Assembly: GCA_032718475.1 (NCBI GenBank)
Contig: JAUCBJ010006567.1
Location: 32,580-96,579, forward strand
From: Nemertoderma westbladi
Taxonomy: Eukaryota; Xenacoelomorpha; Nemertodermatida; Nemertodermatidae
DNA: 64,000 bases
Direction of reading: 5' to 3'
This document shows, piece after piece, positions 11,805 through 22,637 of this stretch. The notes under the pieces were generated by a model, which did no database searches, was not told where the DNA came from, and worked only from the letters and a program-made list of their open reading frames with translations. The first letter of the stretch is position 1, and each line of letters opens with the position of its first letter. A program made the translations under genes and the position numbers.

Positions 11805-12825
11805 ATTCCGCACGAAATCATCACACTTTTATAGCATTTTTACCTTAGGTGCTCGGATTTTTTTGAAATTTGGTGTAGAGGTAGTACCTATAGAGTAAGT
11901 AACTCATGCTAAATTTTAGATCTTGAACTGCTTGCAATCACGAGATATGCCACATCAAAGTTTGAGGTTTTCGCCGATTTCCGGTCGGACTGGAAGTATA
12001 CAAAGAGGCATTATTAATGAAGATCTCATAATAAACCTGCAACATAAGTATTCATTTGAAAGCTCTTGTCTTGCTCTTTCATAATATCGTGATACTTGTG
12101 CTATATTTTCCACATAGCTCTTTTAATGTAGCTTTAAAGACTTTAAATGCAAAGCGCGAAAAACATGTATACTTCAATTTTGCTCAAACTTGGCTCAAAT
12201 TATCATTATTATGTTTCTTAACACCCATAAAAAAAATGGGATGGCTTTTGCGCCCCTTCGTGACTTACAGGCGTTTTTGTTTTGGTCATTCGACGGTTTT
12301 GCGAAACATCGCAATGTTTCGCAAAACCGTCAAATGACCAAAACAAAAACGCCTGTAAGTCACAAAGGCCATCCCAATTTTTTTATGGGTGTTAAGAGAC
12401 ATAATAAGGATAATTTGAGCCAAGTTTGAGCAAAATTGAAGTATACATGTTTTTCGCGCTTCGCATTTAAAGTCTTTAAAGCTACATTAAAAGAGCTATG
12501 TGGAAAATATAGCACAAGTATCACGATATTATGAAAGAGCAAGACAAGAACTTTCAAATGAATACCGGTACTTATGTTGCATGTTTATTATGAGATCTTC
12601 ATTAATAATGCCTCTTTGTATATATACTTCCAGTCCGACCGCAAATCGGCAGAAACCTCAAACTTTGAGGTGGCATATCTCGTGATTGCAAGCAGTTCAA
12701 GATCTAAAATTTGGCATGAGTTACTTACTCTATAGGCCTAGGTTATCTGGTTATACCTCTCCACCAAATTTCAAGAAAATCTGAGATGGTAAGGATTTTT
12801 GCTGTGTTGATCTCATATGGAATAC
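11805..12825. repeat. About 1.0-kb near-perfect palindrome
   Basis: Two arms of about 500 bp are reverse complements around a 4-base loop (12310-12313) between GCGAAACAT and ATGTTTCGC. Landmarks mirror each other: GTAAGTAACTCATGC on the left against GCATGAGTTACTTAC on the right, and a CATAAAAAAAATGGGATGGC segment against its complement. A short indel near 12250 and scattered substitutions distinguish the arms, which are tightest near the centre. Similar short open frames on opposite strands are produced by the symmetry. No transposase is present. Its nature (foldback element, inverted duplication or hairpin RNA source) is open. Confidence 0.93.
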
Positions 12826-14188
12826 CCCTATTTGGAATACTTGCATGGCCAGCATTCCATCTATATCAACTATTCGCTATAAAGTACTGCTGTACTGTAC
12901 TCAATAACTGCGGGGTAACTGCAACTTGTGAACTTTGAACTATCGACTGTCGACGGAGACATCTTTTTCAAACGCTTGTAGCTAAATAATGAAAGCAAAA
13001 TTAAAAATTCTTCGGGAGGGAATTCGGAGGGAGGTGAAATCAACTCTGTTTTAAATTTCATGCAATCTCATTACGAATTGTAGAAAAATGTAGGCAGGTA
13101 GGTAGGGGGGAGGGGAGGTAGGCCTACATGTTTTTCATTTTAGTACTGCGTACTGCTGTACTGGCTGACTGGTCAGCCGCAGCCGGTCTGCCAGTCTGTC
13201 GGTAGGCTAATTGCATAATTTAATGAATACTCCTACAGCCTGACGCTGACAGCCTACACCAGCAGACCAGTACACTAACATATACTGATATCAGGATATA
13301 GATAAGGTAGGCCCTACTGCCCTAGGCCTATGGATACCAGATACCGGTACGGTTAACGATAATAAACTACGCCCTACAGCCTACCCACTACCGGTGCGGT
13401 AATCCATAATCAGAGACTTCACCAACTTAATAAGCCCATTTACAGATTAAAACCTGTAAAGAGCTCACTTCACTTCACACTTACCTGATTAAATGATAAT
13501 GTATTTTGCTATATTTTTTATAGAAATCCACATGATACGGTATACGATAGCCTATAGGCAGGCCTACTTCTGTACTGTCAGTGTAAGACTGTATCAGGTA
13601 GGGCCTATATCAGTACAGTACAAACTGCTGAACTGACAAACACCACATAAATCAGTAAATAGGCCTACCTACTGAAACTGAAATAGGTAATTGTGAATTG
13701 TTATAACGCAACTACACGAACTACCGGTACCTGGTACCCGTACTCGGTACTGCGGTACCGTACCGCTACCGGACCAGCATAACTGCATAATGCTGTAATG
13801 CATAACAGCATAACATCAGATCAGAACCACAGCCACAGACCTAGAGAAGCAGAACACAGAATACCAACACATGTTTTCGGTTAGGCCCTAAAGCAGTAGG
13901 CCTAAAGAAAGACTTTCTTCCTACAGCAGTACACAGGCTGACAGGTACAGTCTGGTCTGACAGTCCTATTTAAGTATTTCAATTAGGCCTACGCCTACAT
14001 CAAAGATACAATTAAATCAACCCCCTGTCACTGTCAGCCTGTAGTTGATAGTTAAGTACCGGTAATGCGGTAGGCAGGTAGGCCTAGTTCAGTAGTTTCT
14101 GTCTGGCCGTTGCAGGAAATTGCTGAATTGTAAATGCTGAAATGTACCGGTACCATAGAGCAGGTTATCTGGCTACAGTCTGATAGTG
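12826..14188. other. Gene-free DNA rich in AGGCCT and ACCGGT palindromes
   Basis: No convincing exon. It contains many GTAGGCCTAC, TACCGGTAC and TACAGTA motifs and a G-rich tract near 13092-13122. Confidence 0.5.
14181..14188 (+). other. Target-site duplication, left (TGATAGTG)
   Basis: TGATAGTG directly precedes the left terminus of the 938-bp element and is repeated at 15127-15134 directly after its right terminus. The boundary can slide so that the duplication reads 8-10 bp. Confidence 0.75.
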
Positions 14189-15126
14189 GGGTAAATCTTT
14201 TCGACTACGCGTAGGTCGCAACATTGGGTCATATATCACCAGTTTCAGAGTTTTAACATTAACTAGGCATTGGTTCTACGCGTAGCTACGCGTGGACCCT
14301 ACGCGACCTACGCGTATAGAGGCTACGTATAACTACGCGTAGGTGCTATATAACTATGCCTATGCGACGTTTATCATTAGTAGGCCTACGTATTCCAAGC
14401 GGTTCAGTACTAAAATTAGACAATACTGTATGTTCAATAAACAACCCACAACCCTCAAATGCTTTCAACTGTAATTTAACCTATACTTGTATACTCTATA
14501 TAGAGGGATACGCTAAGACTACAGTACATATTCTTCACTTCATGCGTTGCGGGCGCTAAAATGTTTTAATAATGTTTAGTTTTTTAGTTTAGTTTAGTTT
14601 ACAAAGGAAATAGGCCGATGGTTCTTATCGATTCTCTATGCTGTTTATTGCCTTTGTTCACGATAGGGCAAGGATATATTTAATATGTTAAACCCTTTAA
14701 CAAGGGAAGGGGGAGACTAAATTGTCTACCATGATTGGTTGCACTTGTTATTTGACCAAACAATTGAATTATTTGCAGTATTTATCAGCTTTCGCTTAAC
14801 CACTTCACCGGTAGAATGGTAGCTTACTACTGTAGAATATTTAAATAATCCAATGGAAACAAAGATACTTGAATCATGAGACGTGAATATTAAGTCTACT
14901 TTTTATTCATCCTGTGTTTGTATGTGAAAGAGCCCAATATTATTTATTACCAGTGCTGTATGTAGTGATATGAGCTTCCGATTCTGTTATTCCATTTGTC
15001 TGATAATCAGATACCTGACATACCGATACTTGCCTAACAACTCAACCCTACCGGACAAACTACGCGTAGCTACGTGTAGCTACGCGTAGCTACGTGTAGC
15101 TACGCGTAGGTCGAAAATATGTACCC
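14189..15126. mobile_element. Non-autonomous DNA transposon with TACGCGTA subterminal repeats
   Basis: The termini are inverted: the left begins GGGTAAATCTTTTCGACTAC and the right ends CGAAAATATGTACCC. Both ends carry clusters of the 10-bp palindrome CTACGCGTAG and its variant CTACGTGTAG (left about 14204-14350, right about 15059-15113). An 8-bp direct duplication, TGATAGTG, flanks the element. The interior has no transposase-like frame, so it would depend on an enzyme supplied elsewhere. An 8-bp duplication fits several superfamilies (hAT, P, Zisupton-like), and the termini do not decide between them. Confidence 0.8.
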
Positions 15127-15134
15127 TGATAGTG

Positions 15135-16680
15135 GTCGTATTAGAGCTATACTGTGTTATGTTATGTTATGTTATTAATATCGCCAGAATAACAATAAAA
15201 TATTAAATTATGCACATATACAGTAGAATGACAATTATGAACATATCTGGCAAAGTACGCTAATAAGCGTGTACTGTATGTACTGTTATAATAAAAATAC
15301 AAGTAATGGTATACATACACAATGAATAACTACAGTAGAATTAGTAAAATAATTAAAATTGTAGTTAATTACTAATTACAGTACTTGCATAAACAGTTGG
15401 TGCATGTTAAAATTATTAAGTAAAAATAATTTAATCATATTAAAATGAAAAAAAAATGATATTAAAAAAAGATATTAAAAAACCGTCAAAGCATACTTGT
15501 TTCAAATAAAAATAATTAAAAGGCGCAAGGGCTTCAACAACATACAGTATATAGGCAAACATTTGGGCTATATATAAGCAAACTTAATGCTCAATAGGAC
15601 AAAAAGTACTGTAGGTGAGGAACATAAATTTATTACGCGTTAAGTGTCGCATAAGTAAAATACTACCGGTGAAATAAAACGTGCAAAGTAACCTTAAAAG
15701 ATAGTGCAACAATTAATTATACATATAATATACAGCGATTATCTACCATCACCATGACCATCTACCATCACAATAACACTAGTCAACTTTCAGACAATCC
15801 CCAAGAAGCGGCAAAAGTAAGAGTTCGAATGCATTTATGGAAGCAATGGTGAAGGAAGAAGAAGCAATGGTTTCCCGAAGTAGCATTTGTCACCCAAACT
15901 GAAATGTTGTTTACTGTATATGTAGGATGATGTTCGGTTGTACCAGTAGACCGTTGACTATATGTAACCTAAATTCGGTGAAATAACTTTTACATTTGCA
16001 ATAGTTTGTTTTAGATATATTTTTGAGACTTGTTTTATTTTTGATAATATATTAATTTACATATTATTACAGAGTCCTTGTCCGGACACAAATAAAAATT
16101 GCTGCGACAATATAGTTTGTAGGCTATACTGGCCGCTGAATATTGTTTTTTTTTGCAACAGCTCTGCAGAACAATACTGGATAGTTATTTTGCTCTTCTT
16201 ATACTGTACAGAATGCTTGACTGCAGCAAAATCCGTTGGAGAGACTTCATACAGTAGTCATATCTGAAAATAAATAAATTGGCATTTTATTTTGTGCATG
16301 ATATTTCGCAAAGCCGGGCACAGTAGGTTAGCTTTGCATGAATGTAAGTTTTAAAAAAGGCTATTAATTTAATTGAAAACAAATATCACCATCGTTATCA
16401 TTGTTTATGACGTATAATACTCTATTAATGCTGCCCACGTTTTCAGATAGAAATCCTAAGATTTATTAGGCAGTACGCAGTAGCTTCGAAAACATCGGGT
16501 CATCTTGCTCATACAAATTTTCAAGCACACAGATCGTCAATATTTAGGCCTACTGTACCACCAGGTCCGGTACTGCTAACAGCCATTCCAGCATTCTGTA
16601 GAATCTGAGGATGAGACAGGTCTATCCACTTACAGCACTATCCAGCTATCACCAATTAAATTCCAGAAAGTACTACTGTG
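15135..16680. other. Gene-free AT-rich DNA
   Basis: No convincing gene or RNA is recognised. A short (TTATG)n run lies near 15150-15175. Otherwise it is unique AT-rich sequence. Confidence 0.5.
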
Positions 16681-16739
16681 TTACCGTCAAGGTGTACCGG
16701 TACTAAATAACAGGTCATGCAGCGAGCGGATTGCTGAAA

Positions 16740-17715
16740 TTAGCGGAGGCCGATCGTTTCCCTATTTATGGCACGTTTTTCATAATATTTCCTTAGAAAC
16801 TTCTATTAGGCTTCTTTGGTTAGGTGGATATGATGACTAGGATTCATAGAAATTTAATAAACAGTCTCTCTGGAATTTTTATCTTGTAGTTGCCAAGGTA
16901 CCCGGGTGCAAAGTTCAAACTTTGCGCGCCTGTATTTCAAGGCGACAATGGATTCTTCCCTTGAGAATTGGTAGGTGAGTAAAGGGAATAAAAGTCTATC
17001 AAAATATTTTACATTTGAATTTGTTTACATTCCCGTTGCCATGGAAATAAGTGGAATATGACATGGAAATAAAATTTTAAAAATTGTCTACTAATTCTAT
17101 AAAACACAATTTTTATTCGGTTTGTCAGTCTAAATAATAAGTTAAAATTGCCAACATTTTATTTTATAATTCGTCAATTGTGAATCATATTTCTAAAAGT
17201 CAATATTGGCAAATAAACTAAACTGTCCAATCAGAGAGCAAGACCTGTAATATAGCATGATTTTGACATTCCAGAATATTAAATTTCGGTTAGCAAATAT
17301 TAGAAATAAAGGTCAGCCACCAGGCATGTTTGTTGAAAATTATATAAGTAGTAAATAGTAGCCAATTTCTATCTGGCGGTCATAATGGGAAATTATCGTA
17401 ATTCCCGTCACCATGGAAACGGGATTGAAAAATAAATTAAATGTAAAATAATTTGATAGACTTTTATTCCCTTTACTCATATGCCAAATCTCAAGAACAG
17501 AATCCCTTGTCGTTTTGAATTACAGACGCTCGAAATTTTAACTTTGCAGCCGGTTACCTTGGCAACTACAAGATAAAAATTCCAGAAAGACATTTTATTA
17601 CATTTCTATGAACCCTAGTCATCATATCCACCTAACCAAAGAAGCACAAATGAAGTTTCTAAGGAAATATTATGAAAAAGTGCCATAAATAGGGAAAAGA
17701 TCGGCCTCCACTAAG
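16740..17715. mobile_element. Hairpin element with about 305-bp terminal inverted repeats
   Basis: The left arm starts TTAGCGGAGGCCGATC and the right arm ends with its complement GATCGGCCTCCACTAA. The arms continue through matching segments (TATTTATGGCAC, GGTTAGGTGGATATGATGAC, TTTTTATCTTGTAGTTGCCA, CCCGT..CCATGG) for about 305 bp each. They surround a unique centre at about 17046-17395. There is no coding frame. No convincing target duplication was found beside the termini. Confidence 0.85.
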
Positions 17716-17884
17716 CGCGCGAGCTGGGGGAAGATCTTCTCTGTGCTGGGGGTAAGAGCGCGTAAGAAAAGGGGGAAGAGGGGGAAAGAAAAGGGGTATG
17801 GATCTATAAATAGCATCCAATGGGTCGCCTCTATTTTACGACCGTTCTATACTGTAAACATACAGCTAGAGCTACCTTATTGAG

Positions 17885-19055
17885 AAGTCTACTTAACCGC
17901 ACCCACCCACCCACCTAAGCACGTGTACTTAACCGCACCAACCCACCCACCTAAGCACGTATACTTACCCACACCCACCCACCTACCTAAGCACACCTAG
18001 TTAACCGCACCCACCTAAGCACATCGACTCAACCGCACCGACCCACCCACCTCAGCACGTCTACTTAACCACACCCACCCACACACCTAAGAACGTCTAC
18101 TTACCCGCACACACCTAAGCGCATCGACTTAACCGCACCCACCCACCCACCCACCTAAGCACATCAACTTAACCGCACCCACCCACCCACCTAAGCACGT
18201 ATACTTACCCGCACCCACCCACCTACCTAAGCACACCTAGTTAACCGCACCCACCTAAGCACATCGACTTAACCGCACCCACCCACCCACCCACCTAAGC
18301 ACGTGTACTTAACCACACCCACCCACCCACCTAAGCACGTATACTTACCCGCACCCACCCACCTACCTAAGCACACCTAGTTAACCGCACCCACCTAAGC
18401 ACATCGACTTAACCGCACCCACCCAACCACCTAAGCACGTGTACTTAACCACACCCACCCACCCACCTAAGCACGTATACTTACCCGCACCCACCCACCT
18501 ACCTAAGCACACATAATTAACCGCACCCACCTAAGCACGTCTACTTAACCACACCCACCCACCCACCTAAGCACGTATACTTACCGCACGCACCACCTAC
18601 CTAAGCACACCTAGTTAACCGCACCCACCTAAGCACATCGACTTAACCGCACCCACCCACCCACCTAAGCACGTGTACATAACCGCACCCACCCACCCAC
18701 CTAAGCACGTATACTTACCCGCACCCACCCACCTACCTAAGCACACCTAGTTAACCGCACCCACTCTCCCTCCTAAGCACGTCTACTTAACCGCACCCAC
18801 CCACCCACCTAAGCACGTGTACTTAACCGCAACCACCCACCCATCTAAGCACACCTACTTAACCGCACCCACCCACCAACCTAAGCACGTCTACTTAACC
18901 GCACGTGTACTTAACCGCAAACACCCACCCACGCACCTAAGCACATCGACTTAACCGCACCCACCCATCCAACCCACCTACTTAAGCGCACCCACCCACC
19001 CTCCTAAGCACGTCTACTTAACCGCACCCACCACCAACCTAAGCACGTCTACTTT
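17885..19055. repeat. 36-bp minisatellite (CTTAACCGCACCCACC...CTAAGCACGT)
   Basis: About 30 imperfect units contain TTAACCGC, a variable number of ACCC repeats, CTAAGCAC and a GTMTAC or ATCGAC ending. Unit length varies from about 24 to 40 bp because the CCCA run expands and contracts. The other strand is G-rich (GGGT runs). Confidence 0.95.
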
Positions 19056-19461
19056 TTTACAAGAACCGTTTTTTGATAATAGTCTCCTATAAAATAATGC
19101 TAAGTATTTACATCCTAGAACATTCGATAACTAATGTAAATTATTGTAATTAATAGGTTGGTTGCTTTTTTTACCATATATTATTAAATAAATGGGAGAT
19201 AGTTAGTGCAGTTAGTTTAATTATAATATCATAAACATCACTGCACAAAAACGCGCTTTACACACAGATCTTTAAAACATTACCTTTATTCGCATGCGAA
19301 AATAAGGGTTATGCCAGAGCCAGCCTAGAGGCCAAGCAAGGTACCGGTAGCCGTAGCAATGCAAGAAGCTAGAAGCTTCCTATTGGGTGCTATTTTTAGA
19401 TCCTTCCCCCTTTTCTTACCCCCTCATCCGTGCCACCACTGGTTCAGCCAAACAACCCAGG

Positions 19462-19685
19462 CAGCTCCGTAGCCCATCATTGTTCCAATTCTTCCGGTAG
19501 GCTATCATTACGGCTCTCCTAATTTGTTTCAAATTTGTTTCACTGGCATACTTAACATTGTTCCAATTTTTTGAGCTCCGTAGCCCATCATTGTTCCAAT
19601 TCTCCGGTAGACTATCATTACGGCCCTCCTAATTTGTTTCAAATTTGTTTCACTGGCACACATAGCATTGCAGGTAGGACACCAT
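19462..19685. repeat. Two-copy tandem duplication, about 112 bp
   Basis: AGCTCCGTAGCCCATCATTG occurs at 19462 and again at 19574, followed in both by TTCCAATTCT..CCGGTAG and TTGTTTCAAATTTGTTTCACTGGCA. A third, weaker part-copy follows. It lies in the right arm of the composite inverted structure. Confidence 0.8.
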
Positions 19686-19799
19686 TACGTGGCTCCTAAT
19701 ATGTTTCAATTATGTTCCAATTTTGTTTCAACTAACAGAGACATACTAGTGGCAGTACGCGCGCCATGACCTGTTATTTAGTACACCTTGGTTACCGTG

Positions 19800-20732
19800 T
19801 ACAAATACTGGTACTGTATTGTGTACAGACGTACGATTGTCAGATTGTGTGAGCTAGCTGTAGGCCTGGTAGGCCTACAGCTTGCAGCTGTACAGTACTG
19901 GTATACCACCGGTAAGCTAAAATCAGTTTAAAAAATACTTTTTTTAACTAATCATACAGTCATAGTTTTGTGGACGATCTGTGAACAACCAAGGTTGTCC
20001 AGGGACCGTACGCACAGTACAGCGGTACTACCGCTACCGCAAATACCGCGCTTTTTACTACCGCTAGCCGCAAATGCCAACTACAGAACTAGGGTACAAA
20101 ATACTGCGGACTGCAGTTGCATACATACTGACATAGGCCTATTTGTATATATTTACTGTAGGGCTTACCGGTAGTTCAGTAGTTGGTTTTTATATTTTAC
20201 TATTTTCAGGACAGCAGGAGCCAAATTTGCAATTGTTTTCTGTCAACAAAAACGAAAAGAAATTAAAATGTATTAATTCATGAAAACAATTTACCAAAAA
20301 TAAACCAGTAAACGCCACACTTTTAAAAAAAGTTTGTAAAAAAGTGAGCATCTAACTTCATTAGGCCTAACTGATTAATATGTTAATACCAGCTACATTT
20401 TTTGCTACCGCAAAACCCTGAAACCATACCGCCTCCGCAAAAATTAGCCTAACTACCGTACTACGATCCCTGATGCCTGACACCTGATGTGATTTCAGGG
20501 ATCCAATAAGAACGAGGGTTCCAGGTGCAGGTAGGGTTGGGGTTTAGTACACTTTTTGTCTAAGGTTTCGTTTCGATTGCCAAATTACTAAATAGGCCTA
20601 AGCATTTGGTCTAATGTCCTTCTAATACCACTGTAATAATCATGTAGGTAGGCCTTTTTCAGTATTTAGGCTAGTTTCTAGATTGGTAGGCCTACTGGTA
20701 ACTAACAGACTAAAGAACGATAAAATCGGATA
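19800..20732 (+). promoter_or_regulatory. Upstream region of the ATMIN-like gene
   Basis: No coding exon is recognised. The 900 bp before the ATG contain many AGGCCT and ACCGGT palindromes and several ACCGC-rich stretches (about 20020-20070 and 20400-20460). No TATA box is obvious close to the ATG. It is treated as promoter or 5' UTR by position only. Confidence 0.3.
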
Positions 20733-22637
20733 ATGTCTGAACCGGATAGTGTTGTCAATATAACGTTATCTGTAGACGATCTCGAAAAATCGTTTTTTAA
20801 ACCAAAAAGTAAGGAGGAGTACCTTAAATGCCTGGAATCTGATTGTTTGGAATGCTTCGCAACACAAAATATGCTCCGCGTGCACTTAAAAGATGCTCAT
20901 GATATTAGGTATATTGTTATGCGACCAAAGTGTCCTGAATGTGGCAGCGATTTTCACAACACCTCAGCTCTGAATTTGCACCTTACAAAACGGCACAAAA
21001 TATTTCAGAATGAAGAGTGCGAACAGCCATTACCAACACTAAAATCTCAGAAAAGGTTTGTTTGTCCTGTCGCGGGATGCCGTTACCATGACTCCCTTAG
21101 ATTTTTTCCAACTATGACGCAATTAAAGAATCATTATTTGCGCATTCACGGAGCAAAAAATTACATATGTTCGCTTTGCCAAAGAAAGTTTTCTAAGTGG
21201 CTCGACTGCGATTATCACGAATCAACTTGCGGTATTAAATATGTTTGCCACTGTGGCTGCGAGTATAAATCGATGGCTTCGCTTATGCGGCATTGCACAA
21301 CTTCCAAGGCGGACGACCATTGGTTCAAGGAGGTAGCGAAATCTCCTCACAATAAACTTATGTCTTCCAACAACCCGGTGACTGTTAAACCGCTGTCGTA
21401 CTCATCGAAACCAATACAGTTTGAATCTCGGCCTATCTATAAGAACACCGATGATAATAGAAACCAGTCCAAATCGTTTGTGACATCTTGCGACCTCAAC
21501 AAACATAAACCACAGCTCCTGCCTAAAAACATAATAAAGTGGAGTGTTTCCGACAATGTTGTGAGTTTTTCTCTTCACAACGTAAAATCTTCATCTTCTG
21601 GTAATCCGTTAAATTTCTCTCTGGACCTCTCCACTTTTGGATTACAAACGTCTGGGTTTCCTAAGAACTCATTACCGGTACAAACAACCAGATTTCCTAA
21701 GGGTAACAGCGGCGTTGCCAAATCTAAAACCAGCAAAAGACAGAAAACCATTGTAAACGATACAGCTGCGACGACTGATTGCTCTCCTTTTTGGCTGTCG
21801 GTTCTAGCTAATTGTGCTGGAAACGTTCCATCCATAAATGTAGCCCAAACGCAGACCACAGACAAAGATGCATTGTTTCAACCCATGAGTAGCGCCGAGA
21901 CCCAGACTTTTAGAAGAATAGGGAATATCCATACACAGACCCAAGGAACCCATACCCAAGGAATCCATACCCAGACACAGAGAGTCCATACGCATAACCG
22001 AGGTACCCATACGCAGACACAAATGGTACAAGTCCATACACATAATCAAGGGATCCAAACCCAGCAGACACAAGGTATCTACACCCAAACACGACAGATC
22101 CGGCCACAGACTCAGTACCGGTACCACGGATTATCATCAGAAATCCCTGTAATTTCTGATGAAATAAAGGAATACGTACCCTTTCTTTCGAAACTCTCAG
22201 CTGAATCACAGACAATACCGACACCCGACTTTACCTCACCGCGTAACTCCATTGACTGCCTCCACTCGGGACCCTCAGTAGACCCAGTGCTGCCACCACC
22301 CCCCGCTAGTCTCGCCAACCAATGCGATCTCTCTGAGTTGTCGCGGTTTTTAGAATCGGTAATCGAATCCAGCGAAGCAGGAACCCAGACTTGCAGCGAT
22401 TCGTTCGCTGACTTTCTGTCCACTCTCTTTGCAGAGACCCACTCTCGAGGTAACATCGCAACTCAGACCTTGGAGGATTCGGTTTGCGATTGGTCCAAGG
22501 ATTTAATAAGTCCCTTGTTCGACGACACGGCCACACAAACAATGGAAGATCTTATTGATGAATGCTTAAATGCTGGAACCCAAACTAATCTAAGTGATAT
22601 TGACTTAGATGATATTTCTATGCCAGAATCCCCATGA
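20733..22637 (+). CDS. ATMIN: ATMIN/ASCIZ-like zinc-finger transcription factor
   Basis: A complete 634-residue frame without introns, from ATG to TGA. The N-terminus carries C2H2-type fingers: C33/C38/H51/H56, C67/C70/H83/H88, C111/C116/H134/H139, a degenerate one at C146/C149/H162/C166, and a further Cys/His cluster at about 172-196. The C-terminal half (about 375-625) is Ser/Thr/Gln-rich and holds ten TQT motifs (such as AETQTF, YTQTR, AGTQTC, ATQTLED, ATQTMED) plus one SQT. TQT motifs anchor the dynein light chain LC8. N-terminal fingers followed by many TQT motifs are the signature of ATMIN/ASCIZ, a nuclear factor that activates the LC8 gene and is restrained by LC8 binding. The TQT block at about 403-465 includes an expanded HTQTQ/HTQ repeat. 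Start choice: first ATG of the frame, leading directly into conserved-looking sequence. Confidence 0.9.
   Translation: MSEPDSVVNITLSVDDLEKSFFKPKSKEEYLKCLESDCLECFATQNMLRVHLKDAHDIRYIVMRPKCPECGSDFHNTSALNLHLTKRHKIFQNEECEQPLPTLKSQKRFVCPVAGCRYHDSLRFFPTMTQLKNHYLRIHGAKNYICSLCQRKFSKWLDCDYHESTCGIKYVCHCGCEYKSMASLMRHCTTSKADDHWFKEVAKSPHNKLMSSNNPVTVKPLSYSSKPIQFESRPIYKNTDDNRNQSKSFVTSCDLNKHKPQLLPKNIIKWSVSDNVVSFSLHNVKSSSSGNPLNFSLDLSTFGLQTSGFPKNSLPVQTTRFPKGNSGVAKSKTSKRQKTIVNDTAATTDCSPFWLSVLANCAGNVPSINVAQTQTTDKDALFQPMSSAETQTFRRIGNIHTQTQGTHTQGIHTQTQRVHTHNRGTHTQTQMVQVHTHNQGIQTQQTQGIYTQTRQIRPQTQYRYHGLSSEIPVISDEIKEYVPFLSKLSAESQTIPTPDFTSPRNSIDCLHSGPSVDPVLPPPPASLANQCDLSELSRFLESVIESSEAGTQTCSDSFADFLSTLFAETHSRGNIATQTLEDSVCDWSKDLISPLFDDTATQTMEDLIDECLNAGTQTNLSDIDLDDISMPESP

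Larger units (their letters stand above)
16688..19790. mobile_element. Composite inverted-repeat structure around a minisatellite
   Basis: Segment 16690-16720 (AAGGTGTA...CTAAATAACAGGTCATG) is mirrored at 19765-19790. Segment 17761-17824 (CGTAAGAAAAGGGGGAAG...ATCTATAAATAGCATCCAAT) is mirrored at 19382-19423. The mirrored pairs keep the same order outwards, so a roughly 3.1-kb inverted-repeat structure encloses the 36-bp minisatellite. Tandem repeats inside long inverted termini are the organisation of foldback elements. No transposase is seen. The 16740-17715 hairpin lies inside the left arm and looks like a later insertion. Confidence 0.6.

Noticed and set aside
12056-12557. Two similar peptides on opposite strands (about 93 and 65 residues)
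   Set aside because: They are mirror images created by the 1-kb palindrome, with no coding signature.
21575-22542. Overlapping minus-strand frames opposite the ATMIN-like gene
   Set aside because: Antisense shadows of a well-supported coding sequence.
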